A DNA stretch of 10,129 nt from the NCBI GenBank assembly GCA_026987255.1, contig JALSNA010000304.1:1-10129 (forward strand), in the 5' to 3' direction. This document shows, in pieces, positions 1 through 7,051 of the stretch. Origin of the DNA: Hyphomicrobiales bacterium. GTDB taxonomy: Bacteria > Pseudomonadota > Alphaproteobacteria > Rhizobiales > Aestuariivirgaceae. Below the pieces are notes generated by a model. It was not told the DNA's origin and ran no database searches. It worked only from the letters and a program-made list of their open reading frames with translations. Made by a program: the position numbers and the translations under genes. Positions within the stretch are counted from its first letter, which is position 1. Each line of letters begins with the position of its first letter.

Positions 1-344
1 TCAGGTTCCGGCTCCGGCTCCGGCTTCACTTCCGGTTCGGGGGCAATGTTCTGTTCTTGCTGCTCCTCGCGCAACAAGCGGGCGGCCTCGGCCATCTTGA
101 CCAGCGGCGGCGGCTCCATGGCCATCTGCGGTTCCGGTTCGCCTTCGATATCACCCTGGATCTTTTCCTCGATGACCGGTGTGACCTCCAGGTTCATACT
201 GATGGAAGCCACGTCGCTTTCGATCACTCCGGCATGGCGGGCGTTGTTTAGCAAGACAAGAAAGCCCCCATGCAAAATCAGCACGACAAGGAAAATCGAG
301 CTCTCGCGCAACAGCAGCAGCAGTTTTTGCCTCCATCCGGACAT
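1..344 (-). CDS. tonB: Energy-transducer TonB, N-terminal part (cut by window edge)
   Basis: TonB spans the periplasm and passes the energy of the ExbB/ExbD motor to outer-membrane receptors. The visible 114 residues show a short basic cytoplasmic start (MSGWRQK), one membrane helix at about residues 14-33 with a His at 25 (compare the functional His in the TonB transmembrane helix), then a periplasmic stretch. The last part becomes rich in Pro and Glu (PEPEVKPEPEPEP at residues 102-114), which is typical of the TonB spacer. The C-terminal receptor-binding domain lies beyond the window. The ATG at 344 is 10 nt after the stop of the preceding exbD gene, and the Shine-Dalgarno AAGGGG overlaps that stop codon (TAAGGGG). 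Position after exbB-exbD-exbD supports the call. The family call is firm; the C-terminal type is unseen. Confidence 0.82.
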   Translation of the reverse strand, partial: MSGWRQKLLLLLRESSIFLVVLILHGGFLVLLNNARHAGVIESDVASISMNLEVTPVIEEKIQGDIEGEPEPQMAMEPPPLVKMAEAARLLREEQQEQNIAPEPEVKPEPEPEP

Positions 345-354
345 TGAAAGCCCC

Positions 355-783
355 TTACTTGCGCCGCACGGCGATGAGTTGCACATGGGTGATTCCGGCA
401 TCGGACAGCCGTTTCAGCAAAGGCAGGACAGTGCCCGTCCTGGCCGCCCGGTCGGCCTTCAGGCGCACTTGCAGGTTTTGCGCGCCCATGTTCTTCAGGC
501 GCGTGACAACGGCATCCATGGCCAGCCGCTCATCTGCGAGCGCCATATCTCCGTCACGGCCAATGAGCACAACCGGCCCGTCATCGGCCAACGCAGAGCC
601 CGCGGGGGCTTCGGGCGGCTCCACGTCGAACAGCTCGGCGGCGCGGAATGTGCCAGCTATCATGAAGAAGGTAAGCAGCAGGAAAACGATGTTGATCATC
701 GGGATCAGGCGGTCGTTCTGATCCGGCTCGCGCTGGCCGGGCAGAAGATCGCCTGCACCAGCAGGGTCAAATGGATTGCTCAT
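355..783 (-). CDS. exbD: Second ExbD/TolR-type biopolymer transport protein (Asn variant)
   Basis: This 142-residue ExbD/TolR family protein is a stator-associated, single-helix component of the proton-driven motor that energises TonB. A short cytoplasmic N-terminus leads into one membrane helix (RLIPMINIVFLLLTFFMIAG, residues 25-44), then a periplasmic ExbD domain to the C-terminus. The position normally held by the proton-carrying Asp of the motif PLID is Asn31 here (PMIN). The neighbouring ExbD keeps the Asp. The ATG at 783 overlaps the preceding exbD stop by 4 nt (ATGA), indicating translational coupling. It probably works with the other ExbD in one complex, as in systems with paired ExbD proteins. 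Family assignment is strong; the role of the Asn form is inferred. Confidence 0.88.
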   Translation of the reverse strand: MSNPFDPAGAGDLLPGQREPDQNDRLIPMINIVFLLLTFFMIAGTFRAAELFDVEPPEAPAGSALADDGPVVLIGRDGDMALADERLAMDAVVTRLKNMGAQNLQVRLKADRAARTGTVLPLLKRLSDAGITHVQLIAVRRK

Positions 784-1325
784 TGCCTGATCTCCTGGCC
801 CGCCGGTGGCTCCAGGTGCGGCTCTTGCGTCCGTTCCCCGGCCTGACCGGTCTCATGCATGACGATCTGCACCCTGAAGCCGGGAAGCACCTTCAGGGCG
901 TTCATGACATCGATGAGCAGTTGCACCGACACGTCGTCATCCGGATCGACCATCAGCAGGGGCGCATCGTCCTTGTCCCCATGTCCCTGGTGATGGGCCA
1001 GCACGCCGGTGAAGCTCTCCAAGGTGCCGATTTCCTCATCATCCAGAAGAATAACGCCATCGGCATGAATGGTCAGGCGCAGTTTTTTGGTCCCTCTGGC
1101 AATGGCCGGCAAAGCGGGCGGTGGCGTCATGGCCTTCAGGGGTGTCTTGCGCACGCTGATGTCCACTGGCGTGAAGCGGTCGAACTGGGTGACGACCATG
1201 AAGAAGATCAGCAGGATGAAGGTGAAGTCGATCAGCGGCGCCATGGACAGCACGGAACGGCGGCGGCGGCCCTCCAGGGCAAAGGCCGCCGGCCGCCGCA
1301 TGGTTTTTGCGTCGCGATGCGCCAT
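780..1325 (-). CDS. exbD: ExbD/TolR-type biopolymer transport protein
   Basis: This 181-residue ExbD family protein works in the proton-motive-force motor with ExbB and TonB. It has a basic cytoplasmic segment (residues 1-27 with an RRRR run), then a membrane helix containing the canonical MAPLIDFTFILLIFFMVV (residues 28-45). Asp33 matches the essential membrane Asp of ExbD/TolR. A periplasmic domain follows, ending in a Pro/Glu/Gln-rich tail of about 24 residues that is longer than in the adjacent paralogue. The start at 1325 is 2 nt after the exbB stop at 1328-1330, and the G-rich Shine-Dalgarno (GGGGGTAGG) includes that stop codon. The 3' end overlaps the next exbD by 4 nt. Confidence 0.9.
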   Translation of the reverse strand: MAHRDAKTMRRPAAFALEGRRRRSVLSMAPLIDFTFILLIFFMVVTQFDRFTPVDISVRKTPLKAMTPPPALPAIARGTKKLRLTIHADGVILLDDEEIGTLESFTGVLAHHQGHGDKDDAPLLMVDPDDDVSVQLLIDVMNALKVLPGFRVQIVMHETGQAGERTQEPHLEPPAGQEIRQ

Positions 1326-1327
1326 GC

Positions 1328-1993
1328 CTACCCCCGCTCCAGGGCGTCGTCACGGCCGCCGTCATAGACCCGCGCGAGAAAGCGCGCCACCGTAACGGAG
1401 GCAAACTGGCGCAGCTTGTCCAGCTTGTTCTGCGCCATGTTGAAGGCGACGATGGCCGGAATGGCCACCACCAGCCCCATGGCGGTGGTCAGCAGAGCTT
1501 CCCAGATGCCGCCGGCCAGCACCGCCGGATCGGCCTTCGATCCGGATGTCTGCAATGCCTGGAAGGCCGAAATCATGCCCAGGATCGTGCCCAGAAGCCC
1601 CAGCAGGGGGGCAATCAGGCCGATCAGTTCCAAGAGGCGGTCATTGCGAGACAGGCGAATCATCTCGCGGCTGGCAATGGCGCGGATTTCCGCCTCCACA
1701 GCCTCACGCCCTTCTCCGGCCATGATGCGCTGTGCCCCGGCCCGCAGCATGCGCGCCACCGGATGGCGGGACGGTCCCAGGGCGGCAAGGGCTGCTTCCA
1801 CCCCCCCTTCGTCGAGAGCGGCAAGCGCCTCTTCTATGCGCCGCGTGCTGCCCAGGCGGGCAAAGAGGAAGATGAAGATCTTGCTGATGATCAAGGTCAG
1901 TGACAGAACTGACATGAGCGCCAGGATTGCGCCGGCCGGGCCGATGTAGTTGTAAATCTTGATGAGGGTATCGCTGTCCAGGCTTGTGTTCAT
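1328..1993 (-). CDS. exbB: ExbB/TolQ/MotA family proton-channel protein
   Basis: This 221-residue inner-membrane protein forms the pentameric channel around ExbD and converts proton flow into work on TonB. An N-terminal helix lies at about residues 17-45. A cytoplasmic loop follows (about 46-120, alpha-helical, charged). The two conserved C-terminal helices come next: LIAPLLGLLGTILGMISAF (about 126-144) and GIWEALLTTAMGLVVAIPAI (about 162-181). These carry the Gly-rich and TTAxG signatures of the MotA/TolQ/ExbB family. Length is close to typical ExbB. It lies 27 nt after the CcdA-like gene, with a weak AAAGG Shine-Dalgarno, and is followed directly by two exbD genes and tonB. This argues for ExbB rather than TolQ. 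Confidence 0.93.
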   Translation of the reverse strand: MNTSLDSDTLIKIYNYIGPAGAILALMSVLSLTLIISKIFIFLFARLGSTRRIEEALAALDEGGVEAALAALGPSRHPVARMLRAGAQRIMAGEGREAVEAEIRAIASREMIRLSRNDRLLELIGLIAPLLGLLGTILGMISAFQALQTSGSKADPAVLAGGIWEALLTTAMGLVVAIPAIVAFNMAQNKLDKLRQFASVTVARFLARVYDGGRDDALERG

Positions 1994-2020
1994 TGGTGCA
2001 TGCCTTTCTTGCCGTTCCTG

Positions 2021-2713
2021 TCAGGACAAAATGAGCCGCAGGCCGAAGAGAGCCAGAATCAGGCCGCTCAGCCTTTGCAGATGTGGCGCATGTCTGGGAA
2101 TCTCCTGGCGGATGCGGGTTGCCAGCCAGCCGGTGGCGCCACCGATGTAATAAAGCGGAGAGCCCGCCGCTCCGATGCCGAAGAGCAGTCCGTAGAGCGC
2201 CCCTTGCGCCGCCGATCCGCGGGTGGCTGCAAGCATGAGGACGGCGCTCAACGGCAGGCATGGCATCAGGGAGGTGGCCACGCCGAGCCCCAGCATGTGC
2301 AGCATGCCGCGCCCAGCCCTGCGCCGCCCATGGCTGCATGTTCCCTTGCGCGCAAAGGCCACCGCAGCGCCAATGGCCACGATGATGACCCCGGCCAGGG
2401 GCAGGACGATCCCTCCATCCAGCTGTTTCAGGAGCACTTCGCCAAAGCCGCCGGACAGAGCGCCCAGGGCGGCATAGGTCACCACCCGCGCGGTGATGAA
2501 CATGGCGGTGAGATGAAAGGCCGGCATGAAGCCGCCGCCCCGGCCGGACGCGCGCTGGGCATTGGCGAAGAGATAGGGCGCCAGCATGGGCAGACAGGAA
2601 AAGCTGCACAGTGTCAGGCCATAGAACAGCCCCATGGCCAGAATGCCGGCGTCATCGGAGCTGAACCAGCCGAGCATGGACAGCTGCTGTTCTATGGCTG
2701 GCAGGTTGCGCAT
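2021..2713 (-). CDS. CcdA/DsbD_2/TauE-SafE-like six-helix membrane protein
   Basis: This 230-residue polytopic protein has about six membrane helices, near residues 24-48, 64-90, 102-120, 140-165, 168-192 and 214-229. Helix 1 contains CSFSCLPMLAP (Cys36, Cys40) and helix 4 contains SLMPCLPL (Cys152). The paired Cys-Leu-Pro sites match the internal-repeat cysteines by which CcdA/DsbD-type proteins carry electrons across the membrane. Databases often name such proteins sulfite exporter TauE/SafE family, but the cysteines favour a thiol-redox role. The start at 2713 overlaps the 3' end of the activator gene by 22 nt, and a GGAGG sits about 10 nt upstream. A later Met (residue 13) lacks a ribosome site. 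Its placement between a reductase pair and exbB suggests it sends reducing equivalents to the periplasm, which is inferred. Confidence 0.8.
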   Translation of the reverse strand: MRNLPAIEQQLSMLGWFSSDDAGILAMGLFYGLTLCSFSCLPMLAPYLFANAQRASGRGGGFMPAFHLTAMFITARVVTYAALGALSGGFGEVLLKQLDGGIVLPLAGVIIVAIGAAVAFARKGTCSHGRRRAGRGMLHMLGLGVATSLMPCLPLSAVLMLAATRGSAAQGALYGLLFGIGAAGSPLYYIGGATGWLATRIRQEIPRHAPHLQRLSGLILALFGLRLILS

Positions 2714-3567
2714 GTCTTGAGGGCCTCCATGTCGCGTTTTGCCAGTCTTTTGGGCTCGACGATCCTTTCTCCGGTTTCATGTTCGTTGCGTGCTATGAGA
2801 GCAGCCCCTACCGCCGTTGTGACCTGGGGCACTGCCGGCGGCACGTAGAGCTCCACCGCCAGCTCGTCTTCAATGGCCTTGACCAGCCCCTTGTTGAGCG
2901 CCGGGCCACCATCGAAGAAGACCTCCTCGACGATCCCCACCCGCCGCGCCATCCGCGCCAGACGCTTGGCAATGGCGTAATGGGCCCCGGCGATGATCTC
3001 CGAATGCTTCTTGCCGCGCGCCAGCAGGGAAATGATTTCCGATTCGGCAAAGACCGTGCAGGTGGAATTGATGCGGATGGGCACATCGGCCTGCAGGGCG
3101 ACATCGCCGATATCGGTCAGGTTCAGTTCCAGGATGCGCGCCAGGGTCTCCAGGAAACGCCCGGTGCCTGCGGCGCACTTGTCATTCATGGAAAAATTCT
3201 TGGTGACGCCATTTTCATCCAGGGCAATGACCTTGCTGTCCTGCCCGCCGATATTGACCACGGTGCGCACCGACACTCCGGCCTTGCGTCCATACCAGAC
3301 AGCCCCCTTCACATTGGCGGTGATTTCCGAAATGGTGGATGTGGCGAAGCTGACCAGGCGGCGGCCATAACCGGTGGTGGTCACCCCTTTCAGATTGTCA
3401 CGGCCCAGACCGAGATCCGCCAGCAGTTCTTCCAGCAGGGCGGTGGATGTCTGCTCGATATGCACCCCGGTGGTGGTTACCTTGTGGCCGAGGATCTCGT
3501 CCCCGGAGACGATGGCCACCTTGGTGGTGGCCGATCCTATGTCGATGCCCGCGAAACAGGTTGTCAT
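2692..3567 (-). CDS. ATP-dependent [4Fe-4S] activator/reductase (BadF/BadG/BcrA/HgdC family)
   Basis: This 291-residue ASKHA-fold ATPase is of the kind that drives electrons to very low potential onto a partner Fe-S enzyme. Visible motifs are the phosphate-1 loop DIGSATTK (residues 9-16), phosphate-2 NIGGQDSK (105-112), CAAGTGRFLE (131-140), NSTCTVFAESE (167-177) and the adenosine-site DGGPALNKGL (219-228). Cys131 and Cys170 correspond to the two cysteines that, one pair per subunit, hold the dimer-bridging [4Fe-4S] cluster in HgdC-type activators. An extra CxxC (Cys286/Cys289) ends the protein. It begins 12 nt after the double-cubane-like gene, with Shine-Dalgarno AGGGGA overlapping that stop codon. 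Adjacency makes it the reductase for that protein, like the DCCP/DCCP-R pair. Family assignment is firm; the partner is inferred from position. Confidence 0.93.
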   Translation of the reverse strand: MTTCFAGIDIGSATTKVAIVSGDEILGHKVTTTGVHIEQTSTALLEELLADLGLGRDNLKGVTTTGYGRRLVSFATSTISEITANVKGAVWYGRKAGVSVRTVVNIGGQDSKVIALDENGVTKNFSMNDKCAAGTGRFLETLARILELNLTDIGDVALQADVPIRINSTCTVFAESEIISLLARGKKHSEIIAGAHYAIAKRLARMARRVGIVEEVFFDGGPALNKGLVKAIEDELAVELYVPPAVPQVTTAVGAALIARNEHETGERIVEPKRLAKRDMEALKTCATCQP

Positions 3568-3579
3568 GAATGCGTTCCC

Positions 3580-4899
3580 CTAATTGCGTCCCTTGAGGGT
3601 TTCCTGGAAGGCCTCGATGCGCGTGCGCAGTTGCTCCACGTCCTCGGGGCTGTAGTCGGTTTCGATCTTGAGCATGGGCACGCCCTTCTCCTGCAGCAGC
3701 TTCTCGATGATCTTCAGCTCGATATCGAAGGGATGGCAGCCCTTGAGAACATGATAGATCACGCCCTCCACCTGGTATTCATCTACCAGCCTGGCGATGC
3801 GGTCGCGCCGCTCGATGGTGTTGGAAAAGGTCGGGCAGGCGCAGGGCAGAACGTAACGCTCGGCAATGGCCATGAGCATGTCGCCCATGGTGCCTTCGTC
3901 CACGCTCACCATGTCGGAGAGATAGCGTTGTGACGTGCAAAACTCGTCACATACCAGGATGCCACCCAGATCCTCGATGACGAATGGCACCTTCCAGTTG
4001 GGGAACACCATCGGCGAACCGGTGAGCATGATGCGCGCCGCCCGCGGGGGTGCCACGTGGATGCCCTGCGCGATGCGCTCTTCCAGCTCGTCGTTGAGCG
4101 TTGCCAGAGCATCTGTCCAGTCATTCACTTCGTCGTAGAAATAAGCATTGAGAACCTCCAGGGCATCGCGGCCCAGAATGGGCGCCGGATTGTGCTTGCG
4201 CAGCTCCTGGAAGCGCACCACTTCCCGCTGTGCCCGCTGGATGCGGCGGATGGCGTCGCGCAGGGCCTTGCGGCGGATCTTGCGTCCGGTGATCTTCTCC
4301 ACACGCTTTTGAAAGCGCTTCACCTCTTCCAGCCAGTAGTCGCGCGCCTTTTCCGATTCCTTCACGCGCGGCACGTCGAGCATGTGCACATCGTCGAAAG
4401 GCTCCAGCATCTCGCCCATCTTCAGCTTCCAGTGACAGCTGGCCGGCAGGGCCACCATGTCACAGCGCTGGTAGAAGTCGAGAATGGGCATGGAGGCGAA
4501 ACCCATTTCGGATTTCACCATCGGACAGGCCACGTCGGGCAGGAAGTCCTCGCCGATTTCCGAAGTGTCGTGGGCCCCGGCGCACAGCCGCACCGGATAG
4601 CCCCCGGCGGCATAGACGATCTCCTCCGGGACGAAGACGCAATAGGTACCGATCACCTTCTGATCTTCCGCCGCCTTGATGACACCCTCGCCATTGTGCA
4701 TGAACTTGCGGAAGATGTCGTCGAAATAGGCCATGGCCTTCGGGCGTAGCTCGTCCTTTTCCACCTCCTCGAAGATCTCGCGCACAGTCATGGCCAGGTG
4801 CAAGCGCACCTTGTTGACAAGACGCTCCTGCCGCGAGAGTTTCCGGCCCCCCTCTGCGCCGGACGGATTCATGTGTTCCGGTGGCATCTCGTTCATCAT
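3580..4899 (-). CDS. Double-cubane-cluster-type protein (YjiM/HgdB-like, 2-hydroxyacyl-CoA dehydratase family)
   Basis: This 439-residue cytoplasmic protein is of the HgdB/FldC family (2-hydroxyacyl-CoA dehydratase component D). It has ten cysteines, including GTYCVFVPEEIVYAAGG (Cys87), RLC (106), DVACPMVKSEMGF (125), ASCHWKLKMGEML (155), CDEFC (317/321), CAC (353/355) and KGCHP (388). This arrangement resembles YjiM and the double-cubane-cluster protein DCCP, in which one polypeptide with an ATP-dependent activator reduces small molecules. True hydroxyacyl-CoA dehydratases need two different subunits and a CoA-ligase or transferase context, which is absent here. The ATG at 4899 overlaps the upstream stop (ATGA), with AGGAG 6 nt before it; a second Met codon follows at once. 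A Lys/Arg-rich helical insert spans about 180-235. The substrate is unknown. Confidence 0.85.
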   Translation of the reverse strand: MMNEMPPEHMNPSGAEGGRKLSRQERLVNKVRLHLAMTVREIFEEVEKDELRPKAMAYFDDIFRKFMHNGEGVIKAAEDQKVIGTYCVFVPEEIVYAAGGYPVRLCAGAHDTSEIGEDFLPDVACPMVKSEMGFASMPILDFYQRCDMVALPASCHWKLKMGEMLEPFDDVHMLDVPRVKESEKARDYWLEEVKRFQKRVEKITGRKIRRKALRDAIRRIQRAQREVVRFQELRKHNPAPILGRDALEVLNAYFYDEVNDWTDALATLNDELEERIAQGIHVAPPRAARIMLTGSPMVFPNWKVPFVIEDLGGILVCDEFCTSQRYLSDMVSVDEGTMGDMLMAIAERYVLPCACPTFSNTIERRDRIARLVDEYQVEGVIYHVLKGCHPFDIELKIIEKLLQEKGVPMLKIETDYSPEDVEQLRTRIEAFQETLKGRN

Positions 4900-5864
4900 T
4901 TCTTTCTCCTTTTCGTGGCAGCCGCTTTGCCGCCGGTGGCCGCTTCCTGGCGGGCCAGGAAGGCCTCGGCGTCGGCCTTCAGGAAGGAGAAGCCCGCGAA
5001 TTGCGCTTCAAGCGCCCGATTCTCCGGGCAGGCCTCGACACACCGCAGGCACAGGATGCAATCCTGCGTGACCAGATTCTTCAGGCCCTTCTCTTCCTCG
5101 ATCTCGCGGATCTCCATCGGGCAGGCGCGGTAGCAGTTGCCGCAGCGGGTGCACTTGCTGCCGTCCTTCTTCAGTGAGAACAGCCCCACCTTGTCGAACA
5201 GTGACAGGAAGGCGAGCATGGGGCAGTAGGAGCACAGGAAACGGCGCTTTACGAAGGAGGTGGTGAACATCAATCCCACCAGGACAATGGCCCCGCCGGT
5301 GAGCGCCATGGTGGGCAGGGAGAAGAAATTGATGGCGAACTGGGTGGTGTCGCCCCGGAACAGCGGCAGCAGGGGCCGCGCCGGGCACAGCTGGCAATAA
5401 GGCGCCGTCCAGTCACGCGAGATCAGCCCGTTGCCGATGCCCAACGGGATCAGCACCAGCAGCGCCAGCAGGATGTATTTCACAGACTTGTAGCGTTTCC
5501 TGGCCACCCAGGAAAAGCGCGACATGTCGATAGACAGCCAGGTGCGCAATCTTGTCAGCAGGTCCTGAAGGAGGCCGATGGGGCAGATCCACCCACACCA
5601 GGCCTTGTTGATCACAATGGCCCACAGGGCGGCAATCCCGAGCGCCTTGAGCAGGCGGATGCCCTGTTCGCCGAGGAACTCCGGCAGGGGCCGCGAAAGC
5701 ATGTGCTGAAAACCCACCAGGAAACAGCCGCCGCCATGATCGGGCACATAGGAGCATGCGAAAGTGGGCAGCCGGTTGCCCAGATCTATGGCGAACAATC
5801 CGCCATAGATGAGCACCACGAAAGAGATGAACTGGACAACCAGCCGGATGCGCTGAACATTCAT
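4896..5864 (-). CDS. NapH/NosR/RdxA-like membrane 4Fe-4S polyferredoxin
   Basis: This 322-residue inner-membrane electron carrier has helices near residues 8-26, 72-88, 129-147 and 184-204. Between them are cytoplasm-facing Cys pairs typical of the NapH/NosR/CcoG group: CGWICP (90-95), CQLCP (157-161) and CSYCP (211-215). A soluble C-terminal domain carries two classical clusters, CTRCGNCYRACP (238-249) and CILCLRCVEACP (269-280), each predicted to bind [4Fe-4S]. Two further cysteines (37, 47) lie in the first extramembrane loop. The tail is Lys/Arg-rich. The chosen ATG at 5864 is 1 nt after the upstream stop, with GGAAGAGGA ahead. A longer reading frame upstream only shadows the neighbouring gene. 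Coupling to the double-cubane gene by a 4-nt overlap suggests it supplies electrons there. Confidence 0.88.
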   Translation of the reverse strand: MNVQRIRLVVQFISFVVLIYGGLFAIDLGNRLPTFACSYVPDHGGGCFLVGFQHMLSRPLPEFLGEQGIRLLKALGIAALWAIVINKAWCGWICPIGLLQDLLTRLRTWLSIDMSRFSWVARKRYKSVKYILLALLVLIPLGIGNGLISRDWTAPYCQLCPARPLLPLFRGDTTQFAINFFSLPTMALTGGAIVLVGLMFTTSFVKRRFLCSYCPMLAFLSLFDKVGLFSLKKDGSKCTRCGNCYRACPMEIREIEEEKGLKNLVTQDCILCLRCVEACPENRALEAQFAGFSFLKADAEAFLARQEAATGGKAAATKRRKK

Positions 5865-5865
5865 G

Positions 5866-7041
5866 TCATGCGGTCCTCTTCCTGCGGCGGCGCGAGCGGC
5901 GGATGGCGATGGCCGCGCCGGCGGCGACAATGGTGAAGGAGCCGAGAATGAAGGCCGTGCTCTTGCTTTCCCACTCGCGCCGCGAGGGCCGCACGCGCAA
6001 CATGGCAGTGGCCACGTAGCGCACAGCTGTGCCGTTTTCGGCATGTGCCTTGCCCGGCGGCTCCATGTGGCTGGCAATAAGCAGATATTTTTCCGCCCGC
6101 CGGCGGCCGCGCCAGGTGGAAGGTGTGGGAGATTCCTTTATGAGGAAAAAGGCCGCCTCGCCCTTTTCGTCTGTCACCGCTGTCTTGCGCCAGTCCTTCT
6201 GGGTGATCATCACCAGGCAGGCGCCCTTCACCGGCTTGCCGCGCAGGGTCAGGCGGAAGCGCACCGTCTCGCCGGTGCGGGCGGAGAAACGGGCCCGGTC
6301 ATTCTCGTATAGACGGCGCAGGAAGAACTCCGGCTCGCCTTTCCAGTAGCCATTGCCCTCGATCATGGGGCGATCCTTCTTCGAGACTTCGTCGCCATGG
6401 CTGAACATGTCGTAGAAGGCGAAATACCTGCGCCGCAGGCCGTCCCCGGTCTCGCTGTCGAGAAAGGCAAAGATGCGATGCAATCCCCACATGCGGGCAT
6501 TGAACCGCATGATGCCGGGTTTTTTCGGATCGATGCGGTGGATGAGATTGTCCGGCGTCTCCAGCCAGATGGCGGCCCGCCCGAGCAAGGCATCCGCTTT
6601 GCCCTGCCGCCTGTTGCGGCGCATGGCCCGGCGCTCCAGGGATGGGTGCGCTCTCTTGTCCATGGCCTTGTGGCTCCTGGCGCCGCAGGTGGGGCATCCG
6701 CCACCGTTGCGAGGCGGGAAACCATCATGGCGAAGCCGCAATATGCGCATGCGGCGATTGACCACCAGCCGCGCGCCCTGTCCGCCAGCGGTGGAATGGG
6801 CATCATTGCCGGGAGTTCTTTGCATGCCCATGCCCATGCGTGAGAAGTCAAGCCAGTAGAAATCCCTGGCCACGGGACGGCACCGGCGCGGCCCCTTGTG
6901 GCGGACGGGCCGGGCCATGGGGCGGGACGCAATGTCCCGCCCGCCCGTCATGGCTCCGGCCCCATGAGTCTCTTGCACGGCCAGCACCGGATGAACACCG
7001 GCGCAAAGCGCGATGGCAAGTGTGAGGAAAATGCGTTTCAT
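5866..7041 (-). CDS. Exported, C-terminally anchored protein with DUF4198-like domain
   Basis: This 391-residue protein has a clear signal peptide (MKRIFLTLAIALCAGVHPVLA, cleaved after about residue 21). An Arg/Met-rich region of uncertain fold follows, with GGGCPTCG (Cys116/Cys119). A C-terminal beta-type domain at about 255-350 (GETVRFRLTLRGKPVKGACL, then a TDEKGEAAFFL strand) resembles DUF4198/NikM-like or transthyretin-like folds. It ends in one membrane helix (about 362-380) and a strongly basic tail. It should lie in the periplasm, anchored to the inner membrane by its C-terminus. I chose the ATG at 7041 because TAGGAG, which contains the receptor stop codon, sits just upstream and the signal peptide follows. 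An earlier in-frame ATG at 7122 would lie inside the receptor gene. No function is known to me; a ligand- or metal-handling role with the receptor is inferred. Confidence 0.72.
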   Translation of the reverse strand: MKRIFLTLAIALCAGVHPVLAVQETHGAGAMTGGRDIASRPMARPVRHKGPRRCRPVARDFYWLDFSRMGMGMQRTPGNDAHSTAGGQGARLVVNRRMRILRLRHDGFPPRNGGGCPTCGARSHKAMDKRAHPSLERRAMRRNRRQGKADALLGRAAIWLETPDNLIHRIDPKKPGIMRFNARMWGLHRIFAFLDSETGDGLRRRYFAFYDMFSHGDEVSKKDRPMIEGNGYWKGEPEFFLRRLYENDRARFSARTGETVRFRLTLRGKPVKGACLVMITQKDWRKTAVTDEKGEAAFFLIKESPTPSTWRGRRRAEKYLLIASHMEPPGKAHAENGTAVRYVATAMLRVRPSRREWESKSTAFILGSFTIVAAGAAIAIRRSRRRRKRTA

Positions 7042-7051
7042 GGCATTTCTC

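Noticed and set aside
355..1993. TolQ-TolR-TolA cell-division complex
   Set aside because: No TolB, Pal or YbgC-like genes are present, and the last gene has a TonB-style Pro/Glu spacer. The co-located TonB receptor favours ExbB-ExbD-TonB.
2779..3933. 384-codon open frame on the plus strand opposite the activator and double-cubane genes
   Set aside because: It spans two genes with clear family motifs on the other strand, has no ribosome site of note and shows no recognisable domain.
2692..4899. 2-hydroxyglutaryl/lactoyl-CoA dehydratase operon
   Set aside because: Only one catalytic-type subunit is present, and no CoA-transferase, ligase or acyl-CoA dehydrogenase is nearby. The sequence resembles the single-polypeptide YjiM/DCCP group.
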